A model generated the notes under the pieces. It was not told the origin of the DNA, made no database searches, and saw only the letters and a program-made list of their open reading frames with translations. DNA of 64,000 bases, from positions 1 to 64,000 of the forward strand of contig NZ_BIMB01000031.1 of the NCBI RefSeq assembly GCF_004000865.1. Direction: 5' to 3'. This document shows, one piece after another, positions 35,973-44,839 of the stretch. Positions within the stretch are counted from its first letter, which is position 1; each line of letters opens with the position of its first letter. This DNA comes from Paenibacillus elgii NBRC 100335 (GTDB taxonomy: Bacteria > Bacillota > Bacilli > Paenibacillales > NBRC-103111). Position numbers and translations under genes: made by a program.

Positions 35973-37115
35973 TCAATCCATTTCTCTCCAAAATTGTTCC
36001 GGATCTTCTATTTCTACATTATCATATTTGCATACGATTTCTCTAAGCCCGATTGGGGCGTCCATATCAACTTCATACCATGGATTCAGATCTGGCGGAC
36101 CAAAGCTAACCTTTACTTTCTTTTCCGATACATCAAATATCATACTTCTAAGCGTACCCATTCCACTGGAATAAAAATGGCAGCACGGACCATATGGATA
36201 TGGAGTGGACATTAGCTTCCTCATCTTGTCGTCATTGATATTAGGCGCATCCCGCAATAACGAATTCCACACGGAAGAATAACGCATTTCGGAATGCCAA
36301 AAGTGAGGTTCATCGAACTCTTTCATTTCGTGACTCACATAATGATTTGTGGCGACCAATAAACCACCAAACGGTTTCCGCACAGACATTCTTTTTTTGT
36401 CTGATGAGAAGCTCGCCACCTCGAATACAGAAGCATGATTGGCAGCATCCGCTACCAGAAAATTTGCGTTCGTACATAACGGTATTTCTTCAAGCAGACA
36501 CTGGGCTTCATAAACATCTTTACAACGGTCCAAAATGGCACGAATGGCAACCCAGAACTCGCATCCATCCCCAGCGAGAGGCTTCAAGTAGGCAGTACTG
36601 GACATGGAAACGACGAGTCCATATTCATTTATCCCATCCATCCTCCCCGCATTTTGCAGCGAAAAACCAATATGTTTTGGTTTTCCCGTTACGCGGGTGA
36701 TGCATAAGCTTCTTTCATCTCTTACAAAATATTCATAGCTCCTTCCGACATAAAAATGTCCATCGCTCGTGTTTGAAGGAATCACTGCAAATTGACAGCA
36801 ATGCTGGGAGTTGTGATAGGAGTTCGCATAGCATATCATTTTTTCCGGCTCTGTACCTACTTCATCAGCAAACCCTTGTACTTCATCCACAAAGCCGGGA
36901 CTTATTTTGTCAATCAACATCATTCTCTTGTGAGCCGTTGCTGCTGATATATAATCCTGTCCTTCCATGGGGCTGATATAATAAGCGATATCCTCCGGGT
37001 AGTTCTCTTTTAAAGTAATGGCCCGCTGTTTACCCACCTCATAATGGCTTCCTTCAGCCACATGGATATCAAATATCATCGGTTCTTTGTTTTCGCTATT
37101 TCCCATATTCTCCAA
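35973..37115 (-). CDS. NTN hydrolase, C45/penicillin acylase-like family
   Basis: Predicted amide hydrolase of 380 residues. Members mature by self-cleavage that frees an N-terminal Cys; here the candidate is in NSQHCCQFAVI, near residue 107. Other family features are the Arg in VGRSYEYF, GRMDGINEYGLVVSMS and TNANFLVAD. There is no signal peptide, unlike secreted choloylglycine hydrolases. Translation starts at TTG (37115) or at the ATG at 37106; both have GGAG nearby, at short spacing. It stands alone, 63 bp before the GrpB gene. Possible substrates are acylated amino acids or linear amides. Confidence 0.82.
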   Translation of the reverse strand: MENMGNSENKEPMIFDIHVAEGSHYEVGKQRAITLKENYPEDIAYYISPMEGQDYISAATAHKRMMLIDKISPGFVDEVQGFADEVGTEPEKMICYANSYHNSQHCCQFAVIPSNTSDGHFYVGRSYEYFVRDERSLCITRVTGKPKHIGFSLQNAGRMDGINEYGLVVSMSSTAYLKPLAGDGCEFWVAIRAILDRCKDVYEAQCLLEEIPLCTNANFLVADAANHASVFEVASFSSDKKRMSVRKPFGGLLVATNHYVSHEMKEFDEPHFWHSEMRYSSVWNSLLRDAPNINDDKMRKLMSTPYPYGPCCHFYSSGMGTLRSMIFDVSEKKVKVSFGPPDLNPWYEVDMDAPIGLREIVCKYDNVEIEDPEQFWREMD

Positions 37116-37228
37116 TCTCTCCCCTTACTGGTCAAGATGTCTTCTATATTCGTCGTCATCCTAACATATTAAAAAAATTAGGTCTATTGGATTATCGATA
37201 TAGAAGAATACCTATTGGCCTCATCTTG

Positions 37229-37825
37229 TCAGGAGTGATTGGAGTGTTTTTCAAAATGATATTCCATCTCCCCAGCCATTGCGGCCGGTGTATCACCCGT
37301 CTTCCGAAAGTCATGGGCATACAGGAGTTGAAAATCTCCAAAATCCACTTGTTTATAGAACTCAAAGCAAGGAAAACCGTCATGGCTGCCCTTCACCTGC
37401 ACGGCGCCATCCTTATACGCAGTAATCTGTAAAAAGTAGTCTACCGTCGGCGCATCCAGACGAAGCGGATTGCTTGCGCTCGCTCGCATGGTTAACGATA
37501 CCGTATCCCCGTTCCATACTTCGTCTACAACGCGAATACCGTCTGTAGACGCTTTTCCTTGTTTGAATTCGACGGAACCGTCCGGCGCTGTTAATTTGAG
37601 CACGGTGACACCCGTATTGGCAAAAGATGTGATTCGTTGCTTCACGAAGTCGATGACGACTTCCTGCTCCACACGGCAGCGCCCGGTATTTACCGCGTGC
37701 GGAGTGAATTCCCTGGCATCCGCCTGATATTCGTAGATCATGCCTGTAGACGGATCTTGAATCGGGGGCAGATAGAGCATCCCACCGATAAACACACTGC
37801 CTCTAATTTTAATTAAATCTGCCAT
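37229..37825 (-). CDS. Hypothetical protein, beta-rich
   Basis: A 198-residue protein not recognised by me. It is rich in beta-strand patterns and in Thr, Val and Asp, with no membrane segment, signal peptide or clear motif. GAGGTG lies nine bases before the ATG at 37825. The gene follows the GH-A-like gene by 20 bp on the same strand, so they are co-transcribed. A carbohydrate-binding or structural role is only a guess. Confidence 0.65.
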   Translation of the reverse strand: MADLIKIRGSVFIGGMLYLPPIQDPSTGMIYEYQADAREFTPHAVNTGRCRVEQEVVIDFVKQRITSFANTGVTVLKLTAPDGSVEFKQGKASTDGIRVVDEVWNGDTVSLTMRASASNPLRLDAPTVDYFLQITAYKDGAVQVKGSHDGFPCFEFYKQVDFGDFQLLYAHDFRKTGDTPAAMAGEMEYHFEKHSNHS

Positions 37826-37845
37826 ATTATAAACACCTCGCCTAT

Positions 37846-38829
37846 TTAATTACCAAGCTCCTGTATCAACCGTTGAACTACAGAGAAAGCCAATTTCGGA
37901 GAATAATCATCCCGCATGATCCCGAATTGATGGAACAGATCCGGCTTCGAGCTATCCGCGTCACGCAGCCCGAATAGCTCGTAGTGTGTAATACGGAACT
38001 CCTCGCGTAATCGATAGACTGTGCGAATTAGAGTTTCAAGAACAACGGCCTGTTGGTCATAAGTTCTTTCCGTCCGGGTAAAAGGGTTCTCCCCCGTAGG
38101 CCACCCGTTCTCGGTAACTCGGATCGGTACGGAGTCGGGGATGCCTGCGGCAGCCAGGTTCTTTCTCAAGTTATGGAGTATCCGTTCAACCGAAGCCGTA
38201 ATTTCGGTTAATTCGAGCGGCTCCTCAAATACGTCCACATAAAAATTATGACCGACAAAATCGACGGAGTTTACAAAAGTATTATCCTTGAGCTCAGCAA
38301 ATCCTTCCCAGAAATGCGGCACCGATGCGGGACTCTCAGGAACGGACCCGAACCCGATTTTTATCGGATAGCCGCATTTACGGGCTTGCTGCTTTGCTGC
38401 GATGACCCCTTGAACTAAAGCTTGGCGCGTGTAAGACTTCGAGCCTTCCATAAACAATAAATTCGGTTCATTTGTAATTTGGAGGGACGACAGATAGGGG
38501 CCGTATTTTCTGACGATTTCGCGAATGAATCCAAGCCATTTGTCAATCACAATGTCTGCCGTCTGAATCCATCCGATGACCAGATCCCCTAACAAGCCGG
38601 AATGAAAAAGCCGATCGGCAAAAGAGAACAAGCCAGCCTCGGCATCGGACCTTGTATAAACGAGGTAAGCTCTTGGAGTTAACGTCTTCGAATCTCCCCG
38701 AAGCTGATGAAGTGCTTCTGTGATCTTGCCGTAGTCGTCTTCGGGGCCGATAGCCAAGCCAGTCGGCGTACCGGCTACGCCGAGCGGGTAAATCCCGAAG
38801 GTTAAACCTACTGAAGTCATTTCGTTCAC
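37846..38829 (-). CDS. Glycoside hydrolase clan GH-A-like protein
   Basis: About 327 residues, starting at GTG 38829 (AAAGGA six bases upstream) or the ATG at 38820. It has a TIM-barrel pattern: LQITNEPNLLF carries a Glu near residue 121 at the end of strand 4 (acid/base), and RVTENGWPTG carries a Glu near residue 240 at the end of strand 7 (nucleophile). VDFVGHNFYVDVF lies between them. This spacing is typical of clan GH-A, with the second motif resembling GH17. There is no signal peptide, so it acts inside the cell or uses another export route. The family was not resolved. It is separated from the dehydrogenase operon upstream by a terminator. Confidence 0.7.
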   Translation of the reverse strand: MNEMTSVGLTFGIYPLGVAGTPTGLAIGPEDDYGKITEALHQLRGDSKTLTPRAYLVYTRSDAEAGLFSFADRLFHSGLLGDLVIGWIQTADIVIDKWLGFIREIVRKYGPYLSSLQITNEPNLLFMEGSKSYTRQALVQGVIAAKQQARKCGYPIKIGFGSVPESPASVPHFWEGFAELKDNTFVNSVDFVGHNFYVDVFEEPLELTEITASVERILHNLRKNLAAAGIPDSVPIRVTENGWPTGENPFTRTERTYDQQAVVLETLIRTVYRLREEFRITHYELFGLRDADSSKPDLFHQFGIMRDDYSPKLAFSVVQRLIQELGN

Positions 38830-39013
38830 CACTGTTCCTTTTCAACAATGTATTTATTCATATGGAAAGTTTCTCCTTATGATTCCGTTTTCCTGCCTAT
38901 TCGCTTAACGAACCTGTCAATTAAAACGAGTTTTCCTCCATCCCGCCCACTCGTGCTTCTCTCCAATGTTCAGTCGTATGCCTACGGACGAGAAGCGGTC
39001 CGTCGTTCTTTCC

Positions 39014-39047
39014 AAAAAAAGAAAACTCTTCAACCTTGGCCGAAGAG
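39014..39047 (-). terminator. Terminator of the dehydrogenase/aminotransferase operon
   Basis: On the minus strand CTCTTC and GAAGAG form a stem around a ten-base loop, followed by TTTTCTTTTTTT. It lies about 40 bases after the stop codon at 39088 and separates the operon from the GH-A-like gene. Confidence 0.7.
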
Positions 39048-39087
39048 CTTTCCCGTGTGGCAAATGACCGGCGCGCGAAGAATCGCG

Positions 39088-40128
39088 TTACGCCCCCGAA
39101 TGAAGAATAACTTTGACCGCCGTGGAACTGGAAGTCAGCGCCCGTTTCTGCAGATCGCACCCTAGAGCACGGAAAGCTTCTTGATATTCCGTTAAAGGAA
39201 AACGGTGCGTGATCAGCTTGCCCACCGGAACGACCTTTCGTTCAATCATGTAATGTGCGGTGGCGAACGTGCCGAGCGAATCGATGGAGCCGATAATTTT
39301 CAGGCTGCGGTCTACAATTTCCTTCGGATTGAAGGTCGATTCGCCGTCCCGCAGACCGACCAGCATCAAATATCCCCCGTGGGCCAATGCGGATATGGCC
39401 TGCGTGGCCATGATACCGGTCGTGTCGACAATGATGTCGACCTGCCGATTGTCCGGGGACATCGCCGTCAAAGCGTCCTCCATCGAAGGGTAGACGTTCC
39501 AGCGCTCGGGCGCGATTGATGTGGCGATCTGCAGCCGGTGCTCCGATATTTCGACGATGCTTCCGCTCACGCCTTTGGACGCCAAAGCATAGCTGTACAG
39601 CATGCCGATCGGGCCGGCGCCGAGGATAACCGCGCGGAAATTGGGCAGCAGCCGCATTTGATCGATGCCCGTCAGCATGCAGCTTAACGGCTCGGTCATC
39701 GTCGCTTCCTCGTAGCTAACATGGTCGGCAAGCTTGTACAAGAAGCGGTCCTCCGTGACATAGTAGTCTGTGAACGTGCCGTCGCTGCTTACGCCGGTTT
39801 CCGTTTCGCCTTTGCGGACGCAGTGATTTTGCCTGCCTGTTCTGCACATCGCGCATTGTCCGCAATAATACGTCGGATCAATCACGACCCGGTCCCCGGG
39901 CCGAAGCGCGGTGACGTCTGGGCCGACCCGTACCACTTCGCCGGCGGATTCGTGACCGAGAATGGTCGAAGGCTTGGCGTGGTATTTTCCGCTAATAATG
40001 CCCAGATCGGTCCCGCAAATTCCGGTTGCCCGAATCCGGACGAGCACTTGATTATCTTTGAGTCGATCGGGGACGGGTCTTTCCTCCAAAACAACGTCCC
40101 AAGCGGATCGATAGACGAGAGAGAGCAT
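39088..40128 (-). CDS. Zinc-dependent alcohol/polyol dehydrogenase (MDR family)
   Basis: Medium-chain dehydrogenase of 346 residues. The catalytic zinc site is GICGTD (Cys38) with GHESAG (His59, Glu60). The structural zinc site is CGQCAMCRTGRQNHC. The NAD-binding loop is VILGAGPIGMLY near residue 165, followed by an acidic VEIS. This fits the sorbitol/threonine dehydrogenase group, which oxidise a polyol or sugar alcohol with NAD. It is the last gene of the operon HAD phosphatase, MFS transporter, class III aminotransferase and dehydrogenase, 24 bp after the aminotransferase. An azasugar enzyme of the same family (GutB1) oxidises an amino polyol; that comparison is functional, not a sequence match. 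Confidence 0.9.
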   Translation of the reverse strand: MLSLVYRSAWDVVLEERPVPDRLKDNQVLVRIRATGICGTDLGIISGKYHAKPSTILGHESAGEVVRVGPDVTALRPGDRVVIDPTYYCGQCAMCRTGRQNHCVRKGETETGVSSDGTFTDYYVTEDRFLYKLADHVSYEEATMTEPLSCMLTGIDQMRLLPNFRAVILGAGPIGMLYSYALASKGVSGSIVEISEHRLQIATSIAPERWNVYPSMEDALTAMSPDNRQVDIIVDTTGIMATQAISALAHGGYLMLVGLRDGESTFNPKEIVDRSLKIIGSIDSLGTFATAHYMIERKVVPVGKLITHRFPLTEYQEAFRALGCDLQKRALTSSSTAVKVILHSGA

Positions 40129-40152
40129 GTTCCGGCCTCGCTTTCCTGATTT

Positions 40153-41394
40153 TTATCCAACCTTTTGCAAAACAGCGTCCAATCTTTCGACAATCTCCGC
40201 AATTTCGTCATCGGTGGCGACAAGCGCCGGTCTTACCTTCACGACATTGCCGTAACCGTATCGGGAACCGCGAAGAATCAAGCGCTGATCGGAAAAAGCG
40301 GCATCGATAATGGCATTGGCTTTTCGCACGTCGGGGGCGCCGTCTTCGTCGACGATTTCAATGCCCCACATTAAACCGACACCGCGCACGTCGCCGATGC
40401 TTTTATGCTTGGAGGGCAGCTCGTTCAACAAGCTTCCCAGAATTTCGCCTTTCAGCTTCACATCATCCAGAAATTCCGGCTGCGCCACGACATCCAGCGT
40501 AGATTGGGCGGCCGCCAGCGAGATCAGGTTGCTGCCGGAAGTAAAGGAATGCTCATGCTTTTCCAGTACGTTGAGCCGGGATTTCATCAGAACGGCGGCG
40601 ACCGGGACACCGATTCCGCCCAACCCTTTGGCGAGCGTGATGATATCCGGTTGAATATCGAACAGCTCGCTGGCGAACATATAGCCGGTTCGGCCGATCC
40701 CCGTCTGCACTTCGTCGGCGATCAGCACCATGCCGTATTCGTCGCAGAGCTTGCGAAGCTGCTGAAAATAGCCCGGCGGAGGCACGATATTTCCCCCGTT
40801 GCCTAGAATCGGCTCCACGATCATGCAGGCGACGGAGCCGGAACTGCCGTATTGGATATGATCGGCGATCGCTTCTACGCACTGGAAGCCGCAGCCCGGA
40901 TAAGACGATTTGTAATGACATCTGTAGCAGTATGGAGCGGGAACGTGAAGGTGGTTGGATGCCGTCGAATTCGGGAACCCTTTCCGCCGGAAGGCGTTGC
41001 CGGATATTCCGGTGGCGAATTGCGTCTGTCCGTGATGGGACAGGAACAGGCTGACGACATCGGTGGATTCCGTAGATTTTTGGGCGATTTTCACCGCGCA
41101 CTCGTTGGCCGTGGAGCCGGTAATATCCCTCATCCAGCCCGTGTCGATTCCGGCTGGCGCCATATCCAGCAGACGGTCCAGCACCTCGCTGACGTAAGGC
41201 TCCGTAAAGGAAGATGACATATGGGATAACTGCCCGATCTGCTCCTGCACTTTTGCAACCACGACCGGATGATTGTAGCCAAGCGAAAGATTGAAGGTTC
41301 CGGAAACGCCGTCCAAATAGGCTTCGCCCGACTCGTTCACCAACGTAATTCCCTCTCCGTACTTAAACCTCGCTTGGGTTGCGATTGTCATCAT
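40153..41394 (-). CDS. Class III aminotransferase with four-cysteine insertion
   Basis: PLP-dependent omega-type aminotransferase of 413 residues. The cofactor Asp is in IADEVQTG (Asp227) and the PLP lysine in ITLAKGLGG (Lys256). The phosphate-binding GSTAN is near residue 93. Residues 153-172 hold APYCYRCHYKSSYPGCGFQC, four cysteines that could bind a metal or form disulfides; such an insertion occurs in part of the family. Members move amino groups to ketones or aldehydes of non-alpha type. GGGAGG lies six bases before the ATG at 41394. It lies between the MFS gene (119 bp upstream) and the dehydrogenase gene. Confidence 0.9.
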   Translation of the reverse strand: MMTIATQARFKYGEGITLVNESGEAYLDGVSGTFNLSLGYNHPVVVAKVQEQIGQLSHMSSSFTEPYVSEVLDRLLDMAPAGIDTGWMRDITGSTANECAVKIAQKSTESTDVVSLFLSHHGQTQFATGISGNAFRRKGFPNSTASNHLHVPAPYCYRCHYKSSYPGCGFQCVEAIADHIQYGSSGSVACMIVEPILGNGGNIVPPPGYFQQLRKLCDEYGMVLIADEVQTGIGRTGYMFASELFDIQPDIITLAKGLGGIGVPVAAVLMKSRLNVLEKHEHSFTSGSNLISLAAAQSTLDVVAQPEFLDDVKLKGEILGSLLNELPSKHKSIGDVRGVGLMWGIEIVDEDGAPDVRKANAIIDAAFSDQRLILRGSRYGYGNVVKVRPALVATDDEIAEIVERLDAVLQKVG

Positions 41395-41513
41395 TACTAC
41401 CTCCCATAAGATGATGTGTTCAGCCTGTGTTTCCGGGTTCGCATTCTCCTATCGTTCTTGGATGTCATAGCAGCAGTGGAACTGGCATCACCCCCTCTCC
41501 GTTCTGCAGCACC

Positions 41514-42722
41514 TCATTCCATAAACCGGTTGCCGGCTTGCAACGAGGGGCTGCCTTGTGAGGCTTTCTTCCATTGGAAAGACAGCACGACGGACAAAAG
41601 CAGGATCAACGTAAAGCCCATGAGCAGCCACAAGGTCGATCCGGCGGACCAACGAGCCATGCTCCAGCCGATAAACCATTGCAGCACCGAGCCGCCTATC
41701 CCCCCGGAAGCGATGAGAATGCTCGTCGTTCTCTCCGTCATCCCGGGGATCAGAATATTTGCATGCACGAGCGCAATGGAGAACAAGCCCGACATGGCTA
41801 AACCGATGCCGAGGATGAGCGCCAGAACGCCGACAGGATGGGTCGTCATCGTCAGAGCTGTAATAAAAACGAGCGTCCCGATGGCGCTCCACAGCAAGAA
41901 AGGCACATAGCTCATCCTCTCCGCCACTTTGCCGGCAAACAAGCGTCCGACCACCATGGCGATCCAAAACGATGTAACCCCGAGCGATGCGGTAGAATTG
42001 CCAATTTGCATCGTCTCCACCAGGATCGAGGGCAAAAAATTCATAAGGCCCAGTTCCAGACCCATATACACAAAGAAGAAGACGACAAAGGCCGCAAGCG
42101 GCCTAAACTGTCCGCCGGTATAACGCTTCTTGACCGAGGCGCTGTTTGCCATGGCGGCATTCGGACTGCGCAGCCGTTCGGAGCTTCGGCCGGGCAAAGT
42201 CATCCACAGCGCCAGCAGCACGAAGGTAAAGGCCGAAGCCGTCAGAAAGGCATACGGCCACCATCCGGCTGCAATCAACAGGCTGATCGCAGCGGGCATC
42301 AACAAAGCCCCGACACCGAAATAAACGTCCAATTGGGTCATGGCAATGGCCTTGTTCTGTTCGGCGAATTCGATCGTAAACGCCCCGATGGTTGATTCGA
42401 TGATTCCCGAACCGAACCCGACAAGCAACGTTAAGAGCATCATCCATAGCCAGCCGGGAAGAAAGCCCATGACGGCATAGGGAACGGCGATGCTGATCAG
42501 CGCAACGGAAAGCAGCCGGTGCTTGCCGATTCGGGCCGCCCACCCCGGCGAGGCAAGGACACCGACCAAAAATCCGGCGAATTGCAGAAAAAGCAGCGTC
42601 CCTCCATCGCCGTAACCGCGCTCGTAGTAGGGGAGCATTTCCGGGAGCAGCGGACCTGTCATAACGCTGGTGATACCGATCAGCAGGTAGAACAAGCAGC
42701 TTAATACAAAGAGACGCTTCAT
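41514..42722 (-). CDS. MFS transporter
   Basis: Twelve-segment membrane transporter of 402 residues, starting MKRLFVLSCL at 42722 with AAGGAAGG upstream. The first half has the GxLxDrxGRR-like loop in degenerate form (SPGWAARIGKHR). A charged loop near the middle, around residue 190, separates the two halves. The family includes sugar importers and small-molecule exporters, for example FucP/GlcP-like and Bcr-like groups. Within this operon it probably moves the pathway's substrate or product. It lies 48 bp after the HAD gene. Confidence 0.9.
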   Translation of the reverse strand: MKRLFVLSCLFYLLIGITSVMTGPLLPEMLPYYERGYGDGGTLLFLQFAGFLVGVLASPGWAARIGKHRLLSVALISIAVPYAVMGFLPGWLWMMLLTLLVGFGSGIIESTIGAFTIEFAEQNKAIAMTQLDVYFGVGALLMPAAISLLIAAGWWPYAFLTASAFTFVLLALWMTLPGRSSERLRSPNAAMANSASVKKRYTGGQFRPLAAFVVFFFVYMGLELGLMNFLPSILVETMQIGNSTASLGVTSFWIAMVVGRLFAGKVAERMSYVPFLLWSAIGTLVFITALTMTTHPVGVLALILGIGLAMSGLFSIALVHANILIPGMTERTTSILIASGGIGGSVLQWFIGWSMARWSAGSTLWLLMGFTLILLLSVVLSFQWKKASQGSPSLQAGNRFME

Positions 42723-42770
42723 CGTGTCACCTTCCTTTGTGATCTGTTGACCGACCATCATGTTTCATGC

Positions 42771-43430
42771 TTACTGCAATTCTCCCCCGGTGATCTCGGA
42801 AAAATGCCGGATGACCCGATCCGCTCCCGATAAATCCTGATTCCCCGAATTGGGATTGTAAAATCCGATGCATTCCATGCCGGCCGACTTTGCGGCTCTT
42901 ACCCCATTGCAGGAATCTTCAATAACGATGCATTCGCCCGCAGTCGCTTGGAGCAGGCTTGCCGCCTCGATGAAAATATCCGGCGACGGCTTGCCCTGCT
43001 TCACCTCTTCCCCGCTAACGATGACATCAAACATCGGCGTAAGCCGCAATCTTGCCAACACAGTTTCGATCAATTGACGCGGAGAAGACGATGCAACGGC
43101 CGTTTTTAACCCCCGATTCTTGATTTCACTCAACAATTCACGCAGTCCTTCCATGGCTTCGAACGGCTCTGCGGTGGAGAACTCGGCGATAAGTTGCTCT
43201 TTATGACCGGCGAGCAATTGCTCTTCAGAAAGGGTCAACGAATGCCGGGTGCGGATGAGCTTCCACATTTCCCTCATCGGTACGCCCACATACGCATGCT
43301 GCTCTTCTTCCGTTATGCGAAGCCCGAATTGGCGGAACAGCTTCTGTTCCACCAGAAAATGAATCGGCTCGCTGTCAATGAGGACACCGTCCATATCGAA
43401 AATGACTGCTTTAAGCTCCCTGTTTCGCAT
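42771..43430 (-). CDS. HAD phosphatase, beta-phosphoglucomutase-like
   Basis: A 219-residue hydrolase; the start is the ATG at 43430 (GGAG five bases before) or 43433. Motif I is FDMDGVLIDSEP, motif II ASSSPR, motif III the Lys of VKQGKPSPDIF, and motif IV IEDSCNG. The alpha-helical cap is inserted after motif I, as in sugar-phosphate phosphatases and beta-phosphoglucomutase; the mutase group also has a second Asp in motif I, seen here. It is the first gene of the operon with the transporter, aminotransferase and dehydrogenase, so it may remove a phosphate from a sugar intermediate. Confidence 0.9.
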   Translation of the reverse strand: MRNRELKAVIFDMDGVLIDSEPIHFLVEQKLFRQFGLRITEEEQHAYVGVPMREMWKLIRTRHSLTLSEEQLLAGHKEQLIAEFSTAEPFEAMEGLRELLSEIKNRGLKTAVASSSPRQLIETVLARLRLTPMFDVIVSGEEVKQGKPSPDIFIEAASLLQATAGECIVIEDSCNGVRAAKSAGMECIGFYNPNSGNQDLSGADRVIRHFSEITGGELQ

Positions 43431-43915
43431 CATATCTCCGCCTCCAGTCAACATTTGGCCAAATACCGCTACTCTCACGTTTGTCTCCACTCCTCTTCCA
43501 GACTCTTCTTTTTTGAATAAGCATTATCTCTCCTCCCGGTTATACAACTAAGCTGTCCTTGTCATAAACAAACAAGCACAGCTGTTAAAAAAAGAACAAC
43601 CCCGTTCCCTCTATCAGAGAAACGGGGTTGTTCTTAAAAACATAAAAGAAAATGTTCTAAGAAGCATAGCCCTTAAGTTTTTTAGTTCAAATTAGTATAC
43701 AATCAATATATTATAGACTAAAGTATAGATCCCTATTTTTTCAAATTCAATATAAACCATAGTAATTTATGTAATTAAATGGGTATTTTATTGCAAATTA
43801 ATACACACAAGATCATCATGCGACCATGCTCAACCCTATGCCTGACAAACAACAAAAGAAACCGCTCCTCGATGCATCGTACCATCGATTCGCGGTTATT
43901 TCCCGTTCGAATAAA
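43431..43915. other. AT-rich intergenic region, about 485 bp
   Basis: Upstream region of the HAD/MFS/aminotransferase/dehydrogenase operon. It holds the strong hairpin at 43592-43635 and, from about 43640 to 43860, a stretch much richer in A and T than its surroundings. Short frames there have no ribosome binding site. No gene is recognised. Confidence 0.6.
43585..43635 (-). terminator. Strong hairpin with 15-bp perfect stem and T-run
   Basis: AAGAACAACCCCGTT (43592-43606) pairs exactly with AACGGGGTTGTTCTT (43621-43635) around a 14-base loop. On the minus strand it is followed by a run of Ts. It may end transcription from the SRPBCC gene, 280 bp upstream, or act as a leader element of the operon starting at 43430. 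Confidence 0.75.
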
Positions 43916-44314
43916 TTACTTTTCCATGATTCGCTTTAATGTCCGCAAGTCACTCTCGATCATCGCCGTGTCGTTCGCGAAGCTTTCCTCCGACACCCCG
44001 GACTGCCGGTACGCCGTGAAGACCACTTCGCAGCCGGAGCCGTTGGGGACGACCCGCATCGGATTCAGGATTGTTTGTCCGGTGGCAACGGTTACCCAAT
44101 GATCCGCCACGCCGTAATCGTTATTGTCCACAAACTTGAGCGTGATCGGAGCGTCCGTCGTTTCGACGATCCATTCCTCGCCCGATCTCCGGATCGATTT
44201 CACAAAGGACGTTACCCATTCCGGAAAATTCACCGGGTTCGTCACATAAGCGTACACCTCTTCGGGCCGGCGCTCAATGGAAATGCTTAAGGTTTTGGAA
44301 GGCAGCACGGTCAT
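43916..44314 (-). CDS. SRPBCC/polyketide cyclase-like protein
   Basis: A 132-residue protein of the START-like ligand-binding fold. It begins with a strand followed by the pattern RRPEEVYAYVTNPVNFPEW, typical of the SRPBCC helix region, and ends with a long C-terminal helix (AMIESDLRTLKRIMEK). Family members bind hydrophobic ligands or catalyse cyclisation, but most bacterial ones have no known role. It stands alone. Its stop is followed by an AT-rich gap. Confidence 0.8.
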   Translation of the reverse strand: MTVLPSKTLSISIERRPEEVYAYVTNPVNFPEWVTSFVKSIRRSGEEWIVETTDAPITLKFVDNNDYGVADHWVTVATGQTILNPMRVVPNGSGCEVVFTAYRQSGVSEESFANDTAMIESDLRTLKRIMEK

Positions 44315-44419
44315 GTATCGCGTTCTCCTTTCGGTTGGCGTCTAAGCTTAAACAAGCTATACCTGTATTATAAATCATCGGGCAGCCAAAAGATTGAATA
44401 ATTCGGACATCTGCCAAAA

Positions 44420-44839
44420 TCAAGTGCGCTTGCGCCAAGACCAAGCAACGTCGAGCAGGGAAGAGACGGCAATTCCCGCGCTGTACCGCACGAGGTCCGC
44501 TGTCAAAAAGCCTTTTCCCAATACCAACGACCCAAGGGTTGTGTCCCGGATCTGATTGATCCAATCAGCCTGATACAGCTGGCTGAACTCGATCGCAAAG
44601 CAAAACGCGAGGCTGCACCACAACGCGAATGAGATCTTCTTATGCGCAAAGCAGGCGCGAAAGCCGAAGTAGATCATGCAGGCCCACAAGGCATCGCCAA
44701 AATGCTCTGCCACAAACGCAGGCAGCCGGTCAGCGAACGCTCTGGTCCCTAACCCCAAAGCCATGGCGGCGAAAACGGCCGCGATATAGGCGACCCTGGC
44801 TCTCCATCGCCGCGCGGTGCTGTCGTTAAATATGCTCAT
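44420..44839 (-). CDS. DUF2809 family membrane protein
   Basis: A 139-residue membrane protein with four hydrophobic segments. The family pattern is visible as LGLGTRAF, GDALWACMIYFGFRA, FAIEFSQLYQADWINQIRDTTLG and the closing LVRYSAGI. Function is unknown. Its start overlaps the end of the HxlR gene by 14 bp, so it is transcribed with the regulator. Confidence 0.85.
   Translation of the reverse strand: MSIFNDSTARRWRARVAYIAAVFAAMALGLGTRAFADRLPAFVAEHFGDALWACMIYFGFRACFAHKKISFALWCSLAFCFAIEFSQLYQADWINQIRDTTLGSLVLGKGFLTADLVRYSAGIAVSSLLDVAWSWRKRT

Noticed and set aside
39088-43430. Neotrehalosadiamine (ntd) operon
   Set aside because: The enzyme types are alike in function but belong to other families: class III aminotransferase and zinc MDR here, versus the NtdA and NtdC families.
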